Assembly: GCF_030538695.1 (NCBI RefSeq)
Contig: NZ_JAUNTN010000009.1
Span: forward strand, 58,156 to 122,155
Length of the DNA: 64,000 nucleotides
Source of the DNA: Paracoccus sp. (in: a-proteobacteria)
GTDB lineage: Bacteria; Pseudomonadota; Alphaproteobacteria; Rhodobacterales; Rhodobacteraceae
Direction of reading: 5' to 3'
Under the pieces are notes generated by a model. It was not told the origin of the DNA. It saw nothing but the letters and a program-made list of their open reading frames with translations, and searched no databases. Below, piece by piece: positions 37,701 to 45,884 of the stretch (positions are counted from its first letter, which is position 1; each line of letters begins with the position of its first letter). The position numbers and the translations under genes are program-made.

Positions 37701-38229
37701 GCTGAACAATGACACTTTTGTTGCGCCTGACGCGCTGCACGCGCTGGTCGGACATCTGGCCCGCAACCCGGAACTGGGGATCGTCGGCCCAATGACCAAC
37801 AACATCGGCAACGAAGCCCGCGTCGAGGTCGCCTATGCCGATATGACCGAGATGGCCCGCATCGCCCGCGATCTGGCCACCGGCCACCGCGACCAGCACA
37901 CGCCGATGAAGGTCGCCGCTTATTTCTGCGCCCTGTTCCGCCGCGCTGATCTTGAACGGATCGGTGATTTGCCGACGGTTTACGGGCGCGGCATGTTCGA
38001 GGATGACGACCATTGCACCCAATTCCGCGCTGCAGGGCTTGAAATCGCGTTGGCCGAGGACGCCTTTGTTCACCACCACCTGTCCGCGACCTTCAACGCC
38101 CTGCCCTCGGCTGAAAAGCAGGCGTTGTTCGACAAAAACAAAGCGATTTTCGAATCCCGCTGGGGCAAATGGGTGCCGCATGTCTATCGCGACAGCCGCC
38201 CCGAAGGCACATTGCCTGATCGGGCATAG
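34792..38229 (+). CDS. Sulfotransferase / coiled-coil / GT4-like / GT2 fusion protein
   Basis: 1145 residues, GTG start. Residues ~10-245 are a sulfotransferase-like P-loop domain, with Leu-Gly-Met-His-Arg-Ser-Gly-Thr-Ser at the PAPS loop. Residues ~285-440 are coiled coil, including two tandem 21-residue repeats. The linker at ~505-509 is encoded by 11 consecutive C. Residues ~512-865 are a GT-B glycosyltransferase of the GT4/WcaI-like type, beginning Val-Phe-Val-Phe-Ser-Ile-Ile-Asn-Trp. Residues ~884-1115 are a GT-A family 2 domain with Val-Val-Leu-Ala-Tyr, Ser-Asp-Asn-Gly-Ser and Leu-Asn-Asn-Asp-Thr. No signal or membrane segment is seen. It probably builds and sulfates a surface glycan with the next two genes. 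Acceptor and sugars are unknown. Confidence 0.82.
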   Translation: MTDSPAPASRRAILLILGMHRSGTSFLADCAGALGFTLPLDRGGPAADNARGHFEPQAMVHLNDDLLSSTGWERVGQWTPPALDPRLAARLDQALDASYGDAARVVMKDPRLSLTLPLWRTHFAAQGADMVALIALRDPREVADSLASRDDIQRDFAMLLWLAYTLRAFAGSSELPRMTVLFPDWVADPTPVLHRIATLTGIDLPKDAVAEIAARFAADQVHARPEPAAAPSPIETLAVEIFETLRPLAADGTLPDAKALAAWQARFDTLAAPVLGAERSHTRALTAAQEQNRRLTTLRDDALARAGQTAKDFNEVHSTLLDTEAQRDFLQSQLADRLHDFQALQHDLTATETQRDEVTAVLSDTRNLLTATETQRDEVTAILHDTRDRLSQTEAASDRHYAEWETAVAHLDRRQAELETALTHLHNAQAQNDFLAERLRIERMTILKPIYRRIYGFGGRALRRIAPPALVEALRRRLPQPGGIPGRLAFTPLPETTAPAQAFDIPPPRSGDKPDVFVFSIINWDFRTQRPQYLATEMARAGHRVFFVEMEQDHGPGSAREVASNVHVIRLSQQGVRHIQPYTGVPTPRQARGWIDNFHALCDQIHISPTAHVVVEHPFWWHFVKHLAPRFRITFDCMDDIGGFSNTEQHVLDAEMEMIAKADKMFVSSQYLFDRFSQIRDVVMVRNGTDVSHFIREPEIEPIPDFLQGKLADGKIHVGYVGAIAEWFDVDMLEAVARDNPDFDIHLCGAVTAEAPLRLEALPNITMHGEIPYKDVPAFLKAMDVLIIPFQLLPIIKACDPVKFYEYSAVMRPTVATALPELERACDLVITAHDATDFAAGIRQAAERGRNPDFGPALRQYALDNAWSFRAADMLAEMERMPLLSVVVLAYGDPELTLATLYSMTGLGEIYPNLEIIVSDNGSPENALEQLRAVARADSRIRLIENGENLGFAAGNNVGIKAARGEYVLLLNNDTFVAPDALHALVGHLARNPELGIVGPMTNNIGNEARVEVAYADMTEMARIARDLATGHRDQHTPMKVAAYFCALFRRADLERIGDLPTVYGRGMFEDDDHCTQFRAAGLEIALAEDAFVHHHLSATFNALPSAEKQALFDKNKAIFESRWGKWVPHVYRDSRPEGTLPDRA
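35833..35958 (+). repeat. Tandem 63-bp coding repeat (two units)
   Basis: Units 35833-35895 and 35896-35958 encode nearly the same 21 residues, beginning Leu-Thr-Ala-Thr-Glu-Thr-Gln-Arg-Asp-Glu-Val. Twenty-one residues equal three heptads, so gain or loss of a unit would keep both reading frame and coiled-coil register. Confidence 0.85.
36306..36316 (+). repeat. Poly-C tract of 11 within the fusion gene
   Basis: Eleven C in a row span Ile505 to Arg509 in the linker between the coiled coil and the first glycosyltransferase. It is the longest homopolymer I noticed in the window. Loss of one C would put the downstream half into a frame that ends at a stop at 36494-36496. Confidence 0.9.
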
Positions 38230-38237
38230 GGGCCACC

Positions 38238-39017
38238 ATGAGAAAAGTTATCCTTCATTATCATATCTATAAGAACTCAGGCACGTCTTTCGATCATGTG
38301 CTGACGCAAAGTTTCGGCGCGCAGCATGAATTGTTTGACGGCCCGTTTCCGTTCTTTTCCATCAATCAGGACGAACTGGACCGCATCATCACCCGCCGCC
38401 CCTCGGCCGTCGCGTTCAGCTCACATCAGATCATGCTGCCGCAGCCGACTTCGCTGGAATACCGGGCGCTGGCGGTGCTGTTTCTGCGCCATCCGATCCT
38501 GCGCATCGGCTCGATCTGGCGCTTCAAGCGGGAAAGCGAGGATGGCACCACGACGTCGGACGCAGCACAGCAGATGAGCTTTGCTGAATGGATCGAGTGG
38601 TGCTTTGCCGATCCGCAGGAAATCAGCCATATTTCTAACGCGCAAACCCGGTTTCTGGCGGCAGTGTATGGGCGGCTGCCGCTGCGGCGCCGCACCGCCA
38701 TCGGCATCGAATATGATCTTGAAACCGCCCGCCGTAATCTGCGACAGGTCGAGTTTCTGGCCCGGACCGAGTTCTTTGAACAGGATGTTGCCCGCTTCCC
38801 CGCCATCGCCGCACAGCACGGGCTGACCCTGACCCTGCCCGACGATCTGCATATGAACGCCACCCACCGGGCCGAGGCACCGCTGGAGGAACGGGTTGCC
38901 GCCCTGCTGGCGCAACTGCCCGGCAATCTGGCCGCGCGGCTTATCCAAGTAAACGCGCAGGATCAGGCGCTGTTCGATCTGGCTGGCGCGCTGATCGAGA
39001 AAGGACAACCGGAATGA
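38238..39017 (+). CDS. Sulfotransferase-like protein
   Basis: 259 residues. The N terminus Tyr-His-Ile-Tyr-Lys-Asn-Ser-Gly-Thr-Ser corresponds to the His-Ile-Pro-Lys-Thr-Gly-Gly-Thr-Ser PAPS-binding loop of the sulfotransferase family 2 type. A second element, Leu-Phe-Leu-Arg-His-Pro-Ile-Leu-Arg, matches the 3'-phosphate-binding Arg-x-Pro strand. No signal peptide or membrane segment is seen. It lies 8 bases after the fusion gene, with AGGGG upstream, and overlaps wecB by 4 bases. Transfer of sulfate from PAPS to a surface sugar is the likely reaction. Confidence 0.78.
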   Translation: MRKVILHYHIYKNSGTSFDHVLTQSFGAQHELFDGPFPFFSINQDELDRIITRRPSAVAFSSHQIMLPQPTSLEYRALAVLFLRHPILRIGSIWRFKRESEDGTTTSDAAQQMSFAEWIEWCFADPQEISHISNAQTRFLAAVYGRLPLRRRTAIGIEYDLETARRNLRQVEFLARTEFFEQDVARFPAIAAQHGLTLTLPDDLHMNATHRAEAPLEERVAALLAQLPGNLAARLIQVNAQDQALFDLAGALIEKGQPE

Positions 39018-40117
39018 CCCGCACCATTCTTTGCACCGTCGGCACCCGTCCCGAGGCGATCAAGATGGCTCCGGTCATCCGCGCCCTGCAAGATGCACCG
39101 GATTTCAACTGCCGCGTTCTGGCCACTGCGCAGCACCGGCAAATGTTGGATCAGGTGTTGCGGGTCTTCGGGATCACCCCGGATATTGATCTGGACATTA
39201 TGCAACCCAATCAGGGCCTGACCGGACTGACCGGGCGACTGCTGATCCGGCTGGATGAGGTTCTGACGGCGGAAAAACCCGATGCGATTCTGGCGCAGGG
39301 TGACACCACCACCGTGCTGGCCACCGCACTGGCCAGCTTTTATGCGGACATTCCCTTTGGTCATGTCGAGGCTGGCCTGCGCACCGGCAATATCCGCAAC
39401 CCCTTCCCCGAGGAAATGAATCGTGTCGTTGCCAGCCACCTGACGCGTTGGCATTTTGCCCCCACACAACTGGCCGCCGACCGGCTGCTGGCCGAGGGTT
39501 ATCCGGCGGCGGATGTGGTCGTGACCGGCAATACGGTGATCGACGCCCTGCATCATGTTGCCGCCAGCGAACCCGAAACCGGCCTGCCGCTGGACCCGGA
39601 CAAGCGCCTGCTTCTGGTGACGCTGCACCGGCGTGAAAACTTTGGCGAACCGCTGGCCCGCATCTGCGATGCATTGTTGCGGATCTTGCAGGATAACCCC
39701 GACACGCAGCTTGTGCTGCCGGTCCATCATAATCCCAACGTCCGCCAGGTGGTGCAGGACCGTTTCGGCGGGCTGGATCGGGTGATCCTCTGCGATCCGC
39801 TGGATTATACGACCTTTGTCGGCACCATGAGCCGCGCCCATCTGATCCTGTCGGATTCCGGCGGGGTGCAAGAGGAAGCCCCGGCGCTTGGCAAGCCGGT
39901 TCTGGTCCTGCGCGAAACCACGGAACGCCCCGAGGCGGTCGAGGCTGGCGTCACCCGGCTTGTCGGCACGCAAACACAGGCGATTTATGATGCGGCACAG
40001 GAATTGCTGCATGACCCTGCGGCCTATGCCAGCATGGCACGACGCGAATCGCCTTATGGCGATGGCTTGGCGGCGGGTCGCATCGTGGAACGCTTGCGCC
40101 GCGATCTGAACGGCTGA
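39014..40117 (+). CDS. wecB: UDP-N-acetylglucosamine 2-epimerase (non-hydrolysing)
   Basis: 367 residues, GT-B fold. It interconverts UDP-GlcNAc and UDP-ManNAc in the cytoplasm. Motifs seen are Val-Gly-Thr-Arg-Pro-Glu-Ala-Ile-Lys at ~9-17, Gly-Asp-Thr-Thr-Thr-Val, His-Val-Glu-Ala-Gly-Leu-Arg-Thr, Pro-Phe-Pro-Glu-Glu-Met-Asn-Arg, Leu-His-Arg-Arg-Glu-Asn, and Ser-Asp-Ser-Gly-Gly-Val-Gln-Glu-Glu-Ala. Its start overlaps the sulfotransferase stop (ATGA). It implies that the glycan made by this operon contains ManNAc or a derivative. No UDP-ManNAc dehydrogenase is present in the window. Confidence 0.92.
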   Translation: MTRTILCTVGTRPEAIKMAPVIRALQDAPDFNCRVLATAQHRQMLDQVLRVFGITPDIDLDIMQPNQGLTGLTGRLLIRLDEVLTAEKPDAILAQGDTTTVLATALASFYADIPFGHVEAGLRTGNIRNPFPEEMNRVVASHLTRWHFAPTQLAADRLLAEGYPAADVVVTGNTVIDALHHVAASEPETGLPLDPDKRLLLVTLHRRENFGEPLARICDALLRILQDNPDTQLVLPVHHNPNVRQVVQDRFGGLDRVILCDPLDYTTFVGTMSRAHLILSDSGGVQEEAPALGKPVLVLRETTERPEAVEAGVTRLVGTQTQAIYDAAQELLHDPAAYASMARRESPYGDGLAAGRIVERLRRDLNG

Positions 40118-40128
40118 CCACAGCAAGA

Positions 40129-42246
40129 TCACCGCGACCATGCCCGGCCCCCATCACGCTGGGCCGAAGTTTCGGCCCGCCATTCCGCACCGTCCCGCCA
40201 CAGCGCCACCGCACCACTGCGTCGCAGACGCGTTTGGTCGAACAATCGGCAGGCGGGGCGATAATCGCGGGCCAGCGCCTCAGAACTGACGACCATCGCG
40301 CCGGGCTGACAGGCCGCTGCGGCCCGGTCCGCCGCGCCTTTGCCTGACATATGCCATAACACGCCCTCCGGCAGATCATAGCGACGCGCATTGGCGGGAC
40401 CGGACCAGCCCGGACGGGCTGCTGCTGCAGCCTGCGGGGCCATATCACCATCCGCCTCCAGCCAGCTTGAGATGGCAAAAGCCCCACCCGATGGTTTGGA
40501 CGGCACCCGGCCTTGCGGCCCCATCACCGCCACCGCCGAGCCATCCCACGAGATCAGGATGTCCGGTCGCGCCGCCTGCATCCAGGCCACGAAGCTGACC
40601 AGCAACGCCAGCCCCCCCGCCAGAGGCACCACACGCAAGCGCGGCAAGGTCAGCACCACAAGCAGCCCGGCGCCAGACATCAGCGGCAACACCCAACCGG
40701 GCGGCAGCGCCACGGCAGAGGTCGCGCCGTCCAGCCCGGCAACGTAATCGGCAACCCACAGCATCCAAGACGTGCCGATCCCCGCGACCCACAGCGCCGG
40801 CCATGCCAGCCCAAGCGGGGCCAGCACCGTCGCAATCACCCCAAAGGGCATCACCATCACCCCGACCACCGGCACCGCCAGCAGGTTGGCAATCAGCCCG
40901 TAATGCGGAATCCGCCCAAAATGCGCCGCGGCAATGGGCGATGTCGCCAGCCCTGCCACCAGCGAGCTGATGACCAACATCACGAAGCCACGCGAAATCG
41001 CCGGGAGCCACGGCTTGAACCACCCCCATGCGCCGCCGGTCAACACCAGCCCGATGGTCGCGGCAAAGCTCATCTGGAAACCCGCAGAGGTCAGCGCCTC
41101 GGGCGTCAGCATCAGGATCAGCAGCGCCGAGACCGCCAGCGTGCGCAGGGAAATTGCCCGCCGATCCGCCACAATCGCCCCCAGCATGACCGCCGCCATG
41201 ATAAACGACCGCTGCGTGGCAACATCCATGCCCGAGATCCAGAGATAGGCCCCACCCGCCAAAATCGCCAGCAGGGCGGCCACCTTATAGCCCGGCGGGG
41301 CGCGGTTCAGGTGCCAGCCGCCCGCCCGCAGCCCCATCCCGGCCAGCAGGAAAACCCAGCGCAGCGCCTGATAGGTGAACCCCACCACCAGCGCCATATG
41401 CAGCCCCGAGATCGACACCACATGATAGAGGTTCGAGGCCCGCATGATGTCATTCGTGCGTTCCAGAATCGCACTGCGGTCGCCGGTGAACAGCGCCGCC
41501 GTAACCGCACCGGACTGCCCCGGAATCGCCTGCTGAATGGCCGCCGAGGCCCGCATCCGCAGCTGGTCAGCAGCAATCAGGCCGCCAGCCGGTTCAGGCT
41601 CGACCGTCAAGATCGCGGTGCGGGTATAGCCGACGGCGCCCAGCCGTTCGAACCACGCATAGCGGCGGAAATCAAAGCTCCCCGGCTCGGCCGGGCCCGG
41701 CGGCGCAGAGAGATTCGCCGTCAGCATCACCCGGCGGCCCGGTGGCGGCAGCGCGGCAGGCACCTCCATCAACCCGACGCGCACCCGCGCGGGTGTGCGT
41801 TCGGTGGGCATATTGGCCAGCACCACTTGGTCCAGCAGAATACGAATCCGGTCGCGGCCCGAACGGTCGATCTTGAGAACCCGCCCCTCAACCGGGCCGT
41901 AATAGCGGAAATCCAGCACTGGCGCCGCCACGCTGGCGGAACGTGCCGCCATCCCCAGAAAACCCGCCGCCAGCAGCGCAAGCGCAAGGCTGCCAACCAG
42001 CGCGGCGTCACCGCCAAGCCATGCGGGCAGCCGCCCTTGGCCCGCCCACCACAGGCCGGGTGCCAGCAACAGCGCCACCACGGCGGCCAGCACAGGCCAG
42101 CCGGGGTCCGTCGGCCAGATCAGCCACAGCCCGATTCCCAAGCCGAACCAGACCGGCACCCAGGGAAACAGCCCGGCGCGCGTCACCACCCCCTGCCGCG
42201 CGGGCGGAGCAGCCGCAAAGGCGGCACTGGCGGTTTGCGTGGCCAT
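40129..42246 (-). CDS. ComEC/Rec2 family DNA uptake channel protein
   Basis: 705 residues. An N-terminal hydrophobic pair and DUF4131-type soluble domain are followed by the multi-helix Competence domain (~225-500), with Ser-Ile-Ser-Gly-Leu-His-Met-Ala-Leu near 265 as the hallmark. ComEC carries single-stranded DNA across the inner membrane in natural transformation, and in Rhodobacterales it is needed for gene transfer agent uptake. The C-terminal region occupies the place of the beta-lactamase-like nuclease domain, but I see no His-x-His-x-Asp-His motif, so that activity is probably lost. It is divergent from gltX. Confidence 0.87.
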   Translation of the reverse strand: MATQTASAAFAAAPPARQGVVTRAGLFPWVPVWFGLGIGLWLIWPTDPGWPVLAAVVALLLAPGLWWAGQGRLPAWLGGDAALVGSLALALLAAGFLGMAARSASVAAPVLDFRYYGPVEGRVLKIDRSGRDRIRILLDQVVLANMPTERTPARVRVGLMEVPAALPPPGRRVMLTANLSAPPGPAEPGSFDFRRYAWFERLGAVGYTRTAILTVEPEPAGGLIAADQLRMRASAAIQQAIPGQSGAVTAALFTGDRSAILERTNDIMRASNLYHVVSISGLHMALVVGFTYQALRWVFLLAGMGLRAGGWHLNRAPPGYKVAALLAILAGGAYLWISGMDVATQRSFIMAAVMLGAIVADRRAISLRTLAVSALLILMLTPEALTSAGFQMSFAATIGLVLTGGAWGWFKPWLPAISRGFVMLVISSLVAGLATSPIAAAHFGRIPHYGLIANLLAVPVVGVMVMPFGVIATVLAPLGLAWPALWVAGIGTSWMLWVADYVAGLDGATSAVALPPGWVLPLMSGAGLLVVLTLPRLRVVPLAGGLALLVSFVAWMQAARPDILISWDGSAVAVMGPQGRVPSKPSGGAFAISSWLEADGDMAPQAAAAARPGWSGPANARRYDLPEGVLWHMSGKGAADRAAAACQPGAMVVSSEALARDYRPACRLFDQTRLRRSGAVALWRDGAEWRAETSAQRDGGRAWSR

Positions 42247-42362
42247 GCTTGTTCTTCGTCCCCGGCTTGCGTATCTCTGACCACGAATAGCGCATAATCC
42301 CTTTCCAAAGGGTTAACGCGCCCTGATTTTCCCGACGATTCGTCGAAAAATGGACTGTCCCG

Positions 42363-43748
42363 ATGAATGATACGCCCGTTGTGACCCGCTTTGCCCCCTC
42401 ACCCACCGGCTATTTGCACATCGGGGGCGCACGAACAGCACTGTTCAATTGGCTTTACGCACGCGGACGCGGCGGCAAGTTCCTGTTGAGGATCGAGGAT
42501 ACGGACCGGGCGCGCTCCACCCCCGAGGCAACCGAGGCAATCCTGACAGGGCTGGAATGGCTTGGCCTCGACTGGGACGACGAACCCGTCAGCCAGTTCG
42601 AAGGCATGGCACGTCATGCCGAGGTCGCCCGGCACATGCTGGAAACCGGCAATGCTTACAAATGCTTCTCGACGCCAGAGGAAATCGCCGCCTGGCGCGA
42701 GGCCAATCCGCGCCAGCCGTTCCAAAGCCCCTGGCGCGAGGCAACCGACCTGCCGGACACGCCCTATGCAATCCGGCTAAAGGCCCCTCGGGATGGGGAA
42801 ACGGTGATCCGCGATGCGGTGCAGGGTGATGTGACCATCGCCAATGCACAGCTTGACGACATGATTCTGCTGCGCAGCGACGGCACACCGACCTATATGC
42901 TGGCGGTGGTGGTGGACGATCACGACATGGGCGTGACCCATATCATCCGCGGCGACGATCACCTGACCAATGCCGCGCGCCAGATCCAGATCTATGTGGC
43001 GATGGGCTGGCCAGTGCCGGTTTTCGCCCATATCCCGCTGATTCACGGCGAGGATGGCAAGAAACTGTCCAAACGTCACGGCGCTGTCGGCCTGCACGAA
43101 TATGCGGCTCTTGGCTATCCGGCCGAAGCGATGCGCAACTATCTGGCGCGGCTTGGCTGGAGCCATGGCGATGATGAACTGTTCACTGACGCACAAGCGC
43201 GGGAGTGGTTTGATCTGTCGGGCATTGGCCGCGCCCCTGCCCGGCTGGATTTCAAGAAACTGGAGCATGTCAGCGGCTGGCATATCGGGCAAATGGATGA
43301 CGCCAAGCTGTTGGCCGCGCTGGAGGATTTCCTGACCGAAACCGGCCAGTCCGCCCTGACCGAAATCCAGAAAGCGCGACTGATGCCCGCCATGGCGGTG
43401 CTGAAAGAAAAGGCGAAAACCCTGCCCGCGCTGCTGGATCAGGCCCGGTTCGCGCTGATCGACCGCCCCATTCAGCCAGACGAAAAAGCGGCGAAATCTC
43501 TGGATTCGGTATCCCGTGGTATGCTGTCGGAATTGACTGCCGCATTGCAGCATGATAGCTGGACCAGAGACACGCTGGAGGAGGCCGCCAAAGCCGTGGC
43601 AGAGGCGCATGGGCTTGGTCTTGGCAAGATTGCGGCACCTCTGCGGGCCGCTTTGGCCGGGACGAGTTCGACCCCTAGTGTATTCGACATTATGACGGCG
43701 CTTGGCCGCGATGAGACCCTCGCGCGGCTTGGCGATCAGGCAGGCTAA
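42363..43748 (+). CDS. gltX: Glutamate--tRNA ligase
   Basis: 461 residues, class I synthetase. The HIGH motif appears as [12 protein letters not shown] at ~11-22. The KMSKS equivalent is Lys-Lys-Leu-Ser-Lys-Arg-His-Gly near 232-239. The C-terminal helical anticodon-binding domain is complete. In many alphaproteobacteria one GltX also charges tRNA-Gln for later amidation; whether a second gltX exists cannot be seen here. gltA follows after 58 bases. Confidence 0.94.
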   Translation: MNDTPVVTRFAPSPTGYLHIGGARTALFNWLYARGRGGKFLLRIEDTDRARSTPEATEAILTGLEWLGLDWDDEPVSQFEGMARHAEVARHMLETGNAYKCFSTPEEIAAWREANPRQPFQSPWREATDLPDTPYAIRLKAPRDGETVIRDAVQGDVTIANAQLDDMILLRSDGTPTYMLAVVVDDHDMGVTHIIRGDDHLTNAARQIQIYVAMGWPVPVFAHIPLIHGEDGKKLSKRHGAVGLHEYAALGYPAEAMRNYLARLGWSHGDDELFTDAQAREWFDLSGIGRAPARLDFKKLEHVSGWHIGQMDDAKLLAALEDFLTETGQSALTEIQKARLMPAMAVLKEKAKTLPALLDQARFALIDRPIQPDEKAAKSLDSVSRGMLSELTAALQHDSWTRDTLEEAAKAVAEAHGLGLGKIAAPLRAALAGTSSTPSVFDIMTALGRDETLARLGDQAG

Positions 43749-43806
43749 GCCCTGCCCTCAACCCATTTCCCGGCCTGGCCCGGATGACAGGTGAAAGGAC
43801 ATCGAC

Positions 43807-45096
43807 GTGACCGATAAAACCGCAAAACTTTCCGTCAAAGGGCAGGAATACGATCTGCCGATCCTGTCCCCGACCGCCGGGCCTGACGTTCTGGACATTC
43901 GCAAGCTGTATGGTCAGGCGGATGTGTTCACCTTTGACCCCGGCTTCACCTCGACCGCTGCCTGCGAATCCGCCATCACCTATATTGACGGCGACAAGGG
44001 GGAGCTGTGGTATCGTGGCTATCCGATCGAGCAACTGGCCGATAAATCGCATTACCTTGAGGTCTGCTATCTGCTGCTTTACGGTGAACTGCCGACCGAA
44101 GCGCAGATGATCGACTTTGAAACCCGTGTGACCCGTCACACTATGGTTCACGAGCAGATGCACAAGTTTTTCAGCGGCTTCCGCCGCGACGCGCATCCGA
44201 TGGCAACCATGGTGGGCGTTGTTGGTGCGATGTCGGCCTTCTATCACGACTCGGTTGACATCAACGACCCCTATCAGCGTGAGGTTGCCTCGATCCGGCT
44301 GATCGCCAAGCTGCCGACGATTGCGGCCATGGCCTATAAATACCACATCGGCCAGCCTTTCGTGTATCCGCGCAACGATCTGGATTACGCGTCGAACTTC
44401 CTGCACATGTGCTTCAGCGTGCCGGCGGAACCCTATAACGTCGATCCGGCGCTGGCCCGCGCGATGGACCGCATCTTTACCCTGCACGCCGATCACGAAC
44501 AGAACGCCTCGACCTCGACCGTGCGTCTGGCTGGCTCGTCCGGGGCAAACCCGTTCGCCTGTATCGCCGCCGGTATCGCCTGTCTGTGGGGTCCGGCCCA
44601 TGGCGGCGCGAACCAGGCCTGTCTGGAAATGCTGCGCGAGATCGGGACCGTGGACCGCATCCCGGAGTATATCGCCAAGGCCAAGGACAAGGACGATCCG
44701 TTCCGCCTGATGGGCTTTGGCCACCGGGTCTATAAAAACTTCGACCCGCGCGCCAAGGTGATGAAGGAATCCGCCGACGAGGTGCTGGACCTGCTGGGCG
44801 TTCACAACAACCCGACCCTGCAAGTCGCCAAAGAGCTGGAGCGGATCGCGCTGGAGGACGAATATTTCGTCAGCAAAAAGCTGTATCCGAACGTCGATTT
44901 CTACTCTGGTATCATCCTTGAGGCGATGGGCTTCCCGACCTCGATGTTCACCCCGATCTTTGCGCTGTCGCGCACTGTGGGCTGGATTTCGCAATGGAAG
45001 GAAATGCTGGGCGATCCGCAATCGAAAATCGGCCGCCCGCGTCAGCTTTATATCGGCGCTGGTCTGCGCGACTATGTGGATGTCGCCAAGCGATAA
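43807..45096 (+). CDS. gltA: Citrate synthase (type II)
   Basis: 429 residues, typical of the hexameric NADH-sensitive Gram-negative form. It condenses acetyl-CoA with oxaloacetate at the entry to the TCA cycle. The catalytic residues fall in the expected blocks: His in Leu-His-Ala-Asp-His-Glu-Gln-Asn, His in Gly-Pro-Ala-His-Gly-Gly-Ala, and the Gly-Phe-Gly-His-Arg-Val-Tyr-Lys substrate region with Asp further on. The GTG start has GAAAGGA at 43792-43798. A hairpin terminator follows the stop. Confidence 0.96.
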   Translation: MTDKTAKLSVKGQEYDLPILSPTAGPDVLDIRKLYGQADVFTFDPGFTSTAACESAITYIDGDKGELWYRGYPIEQLADKSHYLEVCYLLLYGELPTEAQMIDFETRVTRHTMVHEQMHKFFSGFRRDAHPMATMVGVVGAMSAFYHDSVDINDPYQREVASIRLIAKLPTIAAMAYKYHIGQPFVYPRNDLDYASNFLHMCFSVPAEPYNVDPALARAMDRIFTLHADHEQNASTSTVRLAGSSGANPFACIAAGIACLWGPAHGGANQACLEMLREIGTVDRIPEYIAKAKDKDDPFRLMGFGHRVYKNFDPRAKVMKESADEVLDLLGVHNNPTLQVAKELERIALEDEYFVSKKLYPNVDFYSGIILEAMGFPTSMFTPIFALSRTVGWISQWKEMLGDPQSKIGRPRQLYIGAGLRDYVDVAKR

Positions 45097-45114
45097 GCCA
45101 GCGCGAACCGGATC

Positions 45115-45137
45115 AAGGCCCCCTTTCGGGGGCCTTT
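45115..45137 (+). terminator. Terminator of gltA
   Basis: AAGGCCCCC (45115-45123) pairs with GGGGGCCTT (45128-45136) around TTTC. The T run is short and interrupted (TTTCCT). Confidence 0.7.
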
Positions 45138-45195
45138 CCTATGTGCGACAGCCTTTCCTCTTGCGGGGGCGCAGACCGGGTGGCAAGGAAGCCAG

Positions 45196-45858
45196 ATGGA
45201 ACAGAACACGCAAAAAATCGCCCTTGTAACCGGGGCATCTCGCGGGCTTGGCGCAGCGATTGCCGAGGCCCTTGGCGCAAAGGGCTGGCATGTGCTGGCC
45301 GTGGCACGCACCACCGGCGCATTGGAGGAGCTGGACGACCGCATCCGTGCAGCCGGTGGCGAAGGCGCGACGCTGGCCCCGATGGATGTCTCCATCCCCG
45401 AGGCCATGGGACAATTGGCGCAGGCCGTGCGCCAGCGCTGGGGCGGGCTGGACCTGTGGGTTCACGCCGCCATTCATGCCGCGCCGCTGACCCCCGCCGG
45501 ACATATCGACGACAAGGATTGGGGCAAATGCTTTGCCGTCAATATGGACGCCACGCGCGGGTTGATCGGGATGATCGGACCGCTGTTACAGGCGCGGCAG
45601 GGCACGGCCCTGTTCTTTGATGATCCGCGCGGTGGCCAGCCCTATTTCGGCGCTTATGGCGCAACCAAAGCCGGGCAGATGGCGCTGGCACGATCCTGGC
45701 AGGCAGAATCCGCCAAACTTGGCCCGCGCGTGGTGATTGCGGAACCTCAGCCGATGCCAACCGCCATCCGGGGCCGGTTTTTCCCCGGCGAAGCCCGCAC
45801 CCCACTGGCCCCCTGCAAGGATGAGGCAGCGCGTATCCTGCACGACATGGGTTACTGA
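45196..45858 (+). CDS. Short-chain dehydrogenase/reductase
   Basis: 220 residues, a classical but short SDR. Cofactor loop Thr-Gly-Ala-Ser-Arg-Gly-Leu-Gly is at ~12-19, and the catalytic Tyr-Gly-Ala-Thr-Lys at ~151-155 has the required Tyr and Lys. The usual Ser before it is not obvious: the segment there reads Phe-Phe-Asp-Asp-Pro-Arg-Gly-Gly. Arg after strand 2 (Val-Ala-Arg-Thr) hints at NADPH. The substrate is unknown. It has its own ATG soon after the gltA terminator and ends at a bidirectional terminator shared with ppk2. Confidence 0.85.
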   Translation: MEQNTQKIALVTGASRGLGAAIAEALGAKGWHVLAVARTTGALEELDDRIRAAGGEGATLAPMDVSIPEAMGQLAQAVRQRWGGLDLWVHAAIHAAPLTPAGHIDDKDWGKCFAVNMDATRGLIGMIGPLLQARQGTALFFDDPRGGQPYFGAYGATKAGQMALARSWQAESAKLGPRVVIAEPQPMPTAIRGRFFPGEARTPLAPCKDEAARILHDMGY

Positions 45859-45882
45859 AAAGGGGCGCGATTGCGCCCCTTT
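45859..45882. terminator. Bidirectional terminator between SDR and ppk2
   Basis: AAAGGGGCGC (45859-45868) pairs with GCGCCCCTTT (45873-45882) around GATT. A/T ends on both sides suit termination of the two convergent genes. Confidence 0.82.
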
Positions 45883-45884
45883 CC

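Noticed and set aside
40513-42297. A 594-codon plus-strand open frame
   Set aside because: It is antisense to comEC and consists of Arg/Gln/His/Pro-rich sequence.
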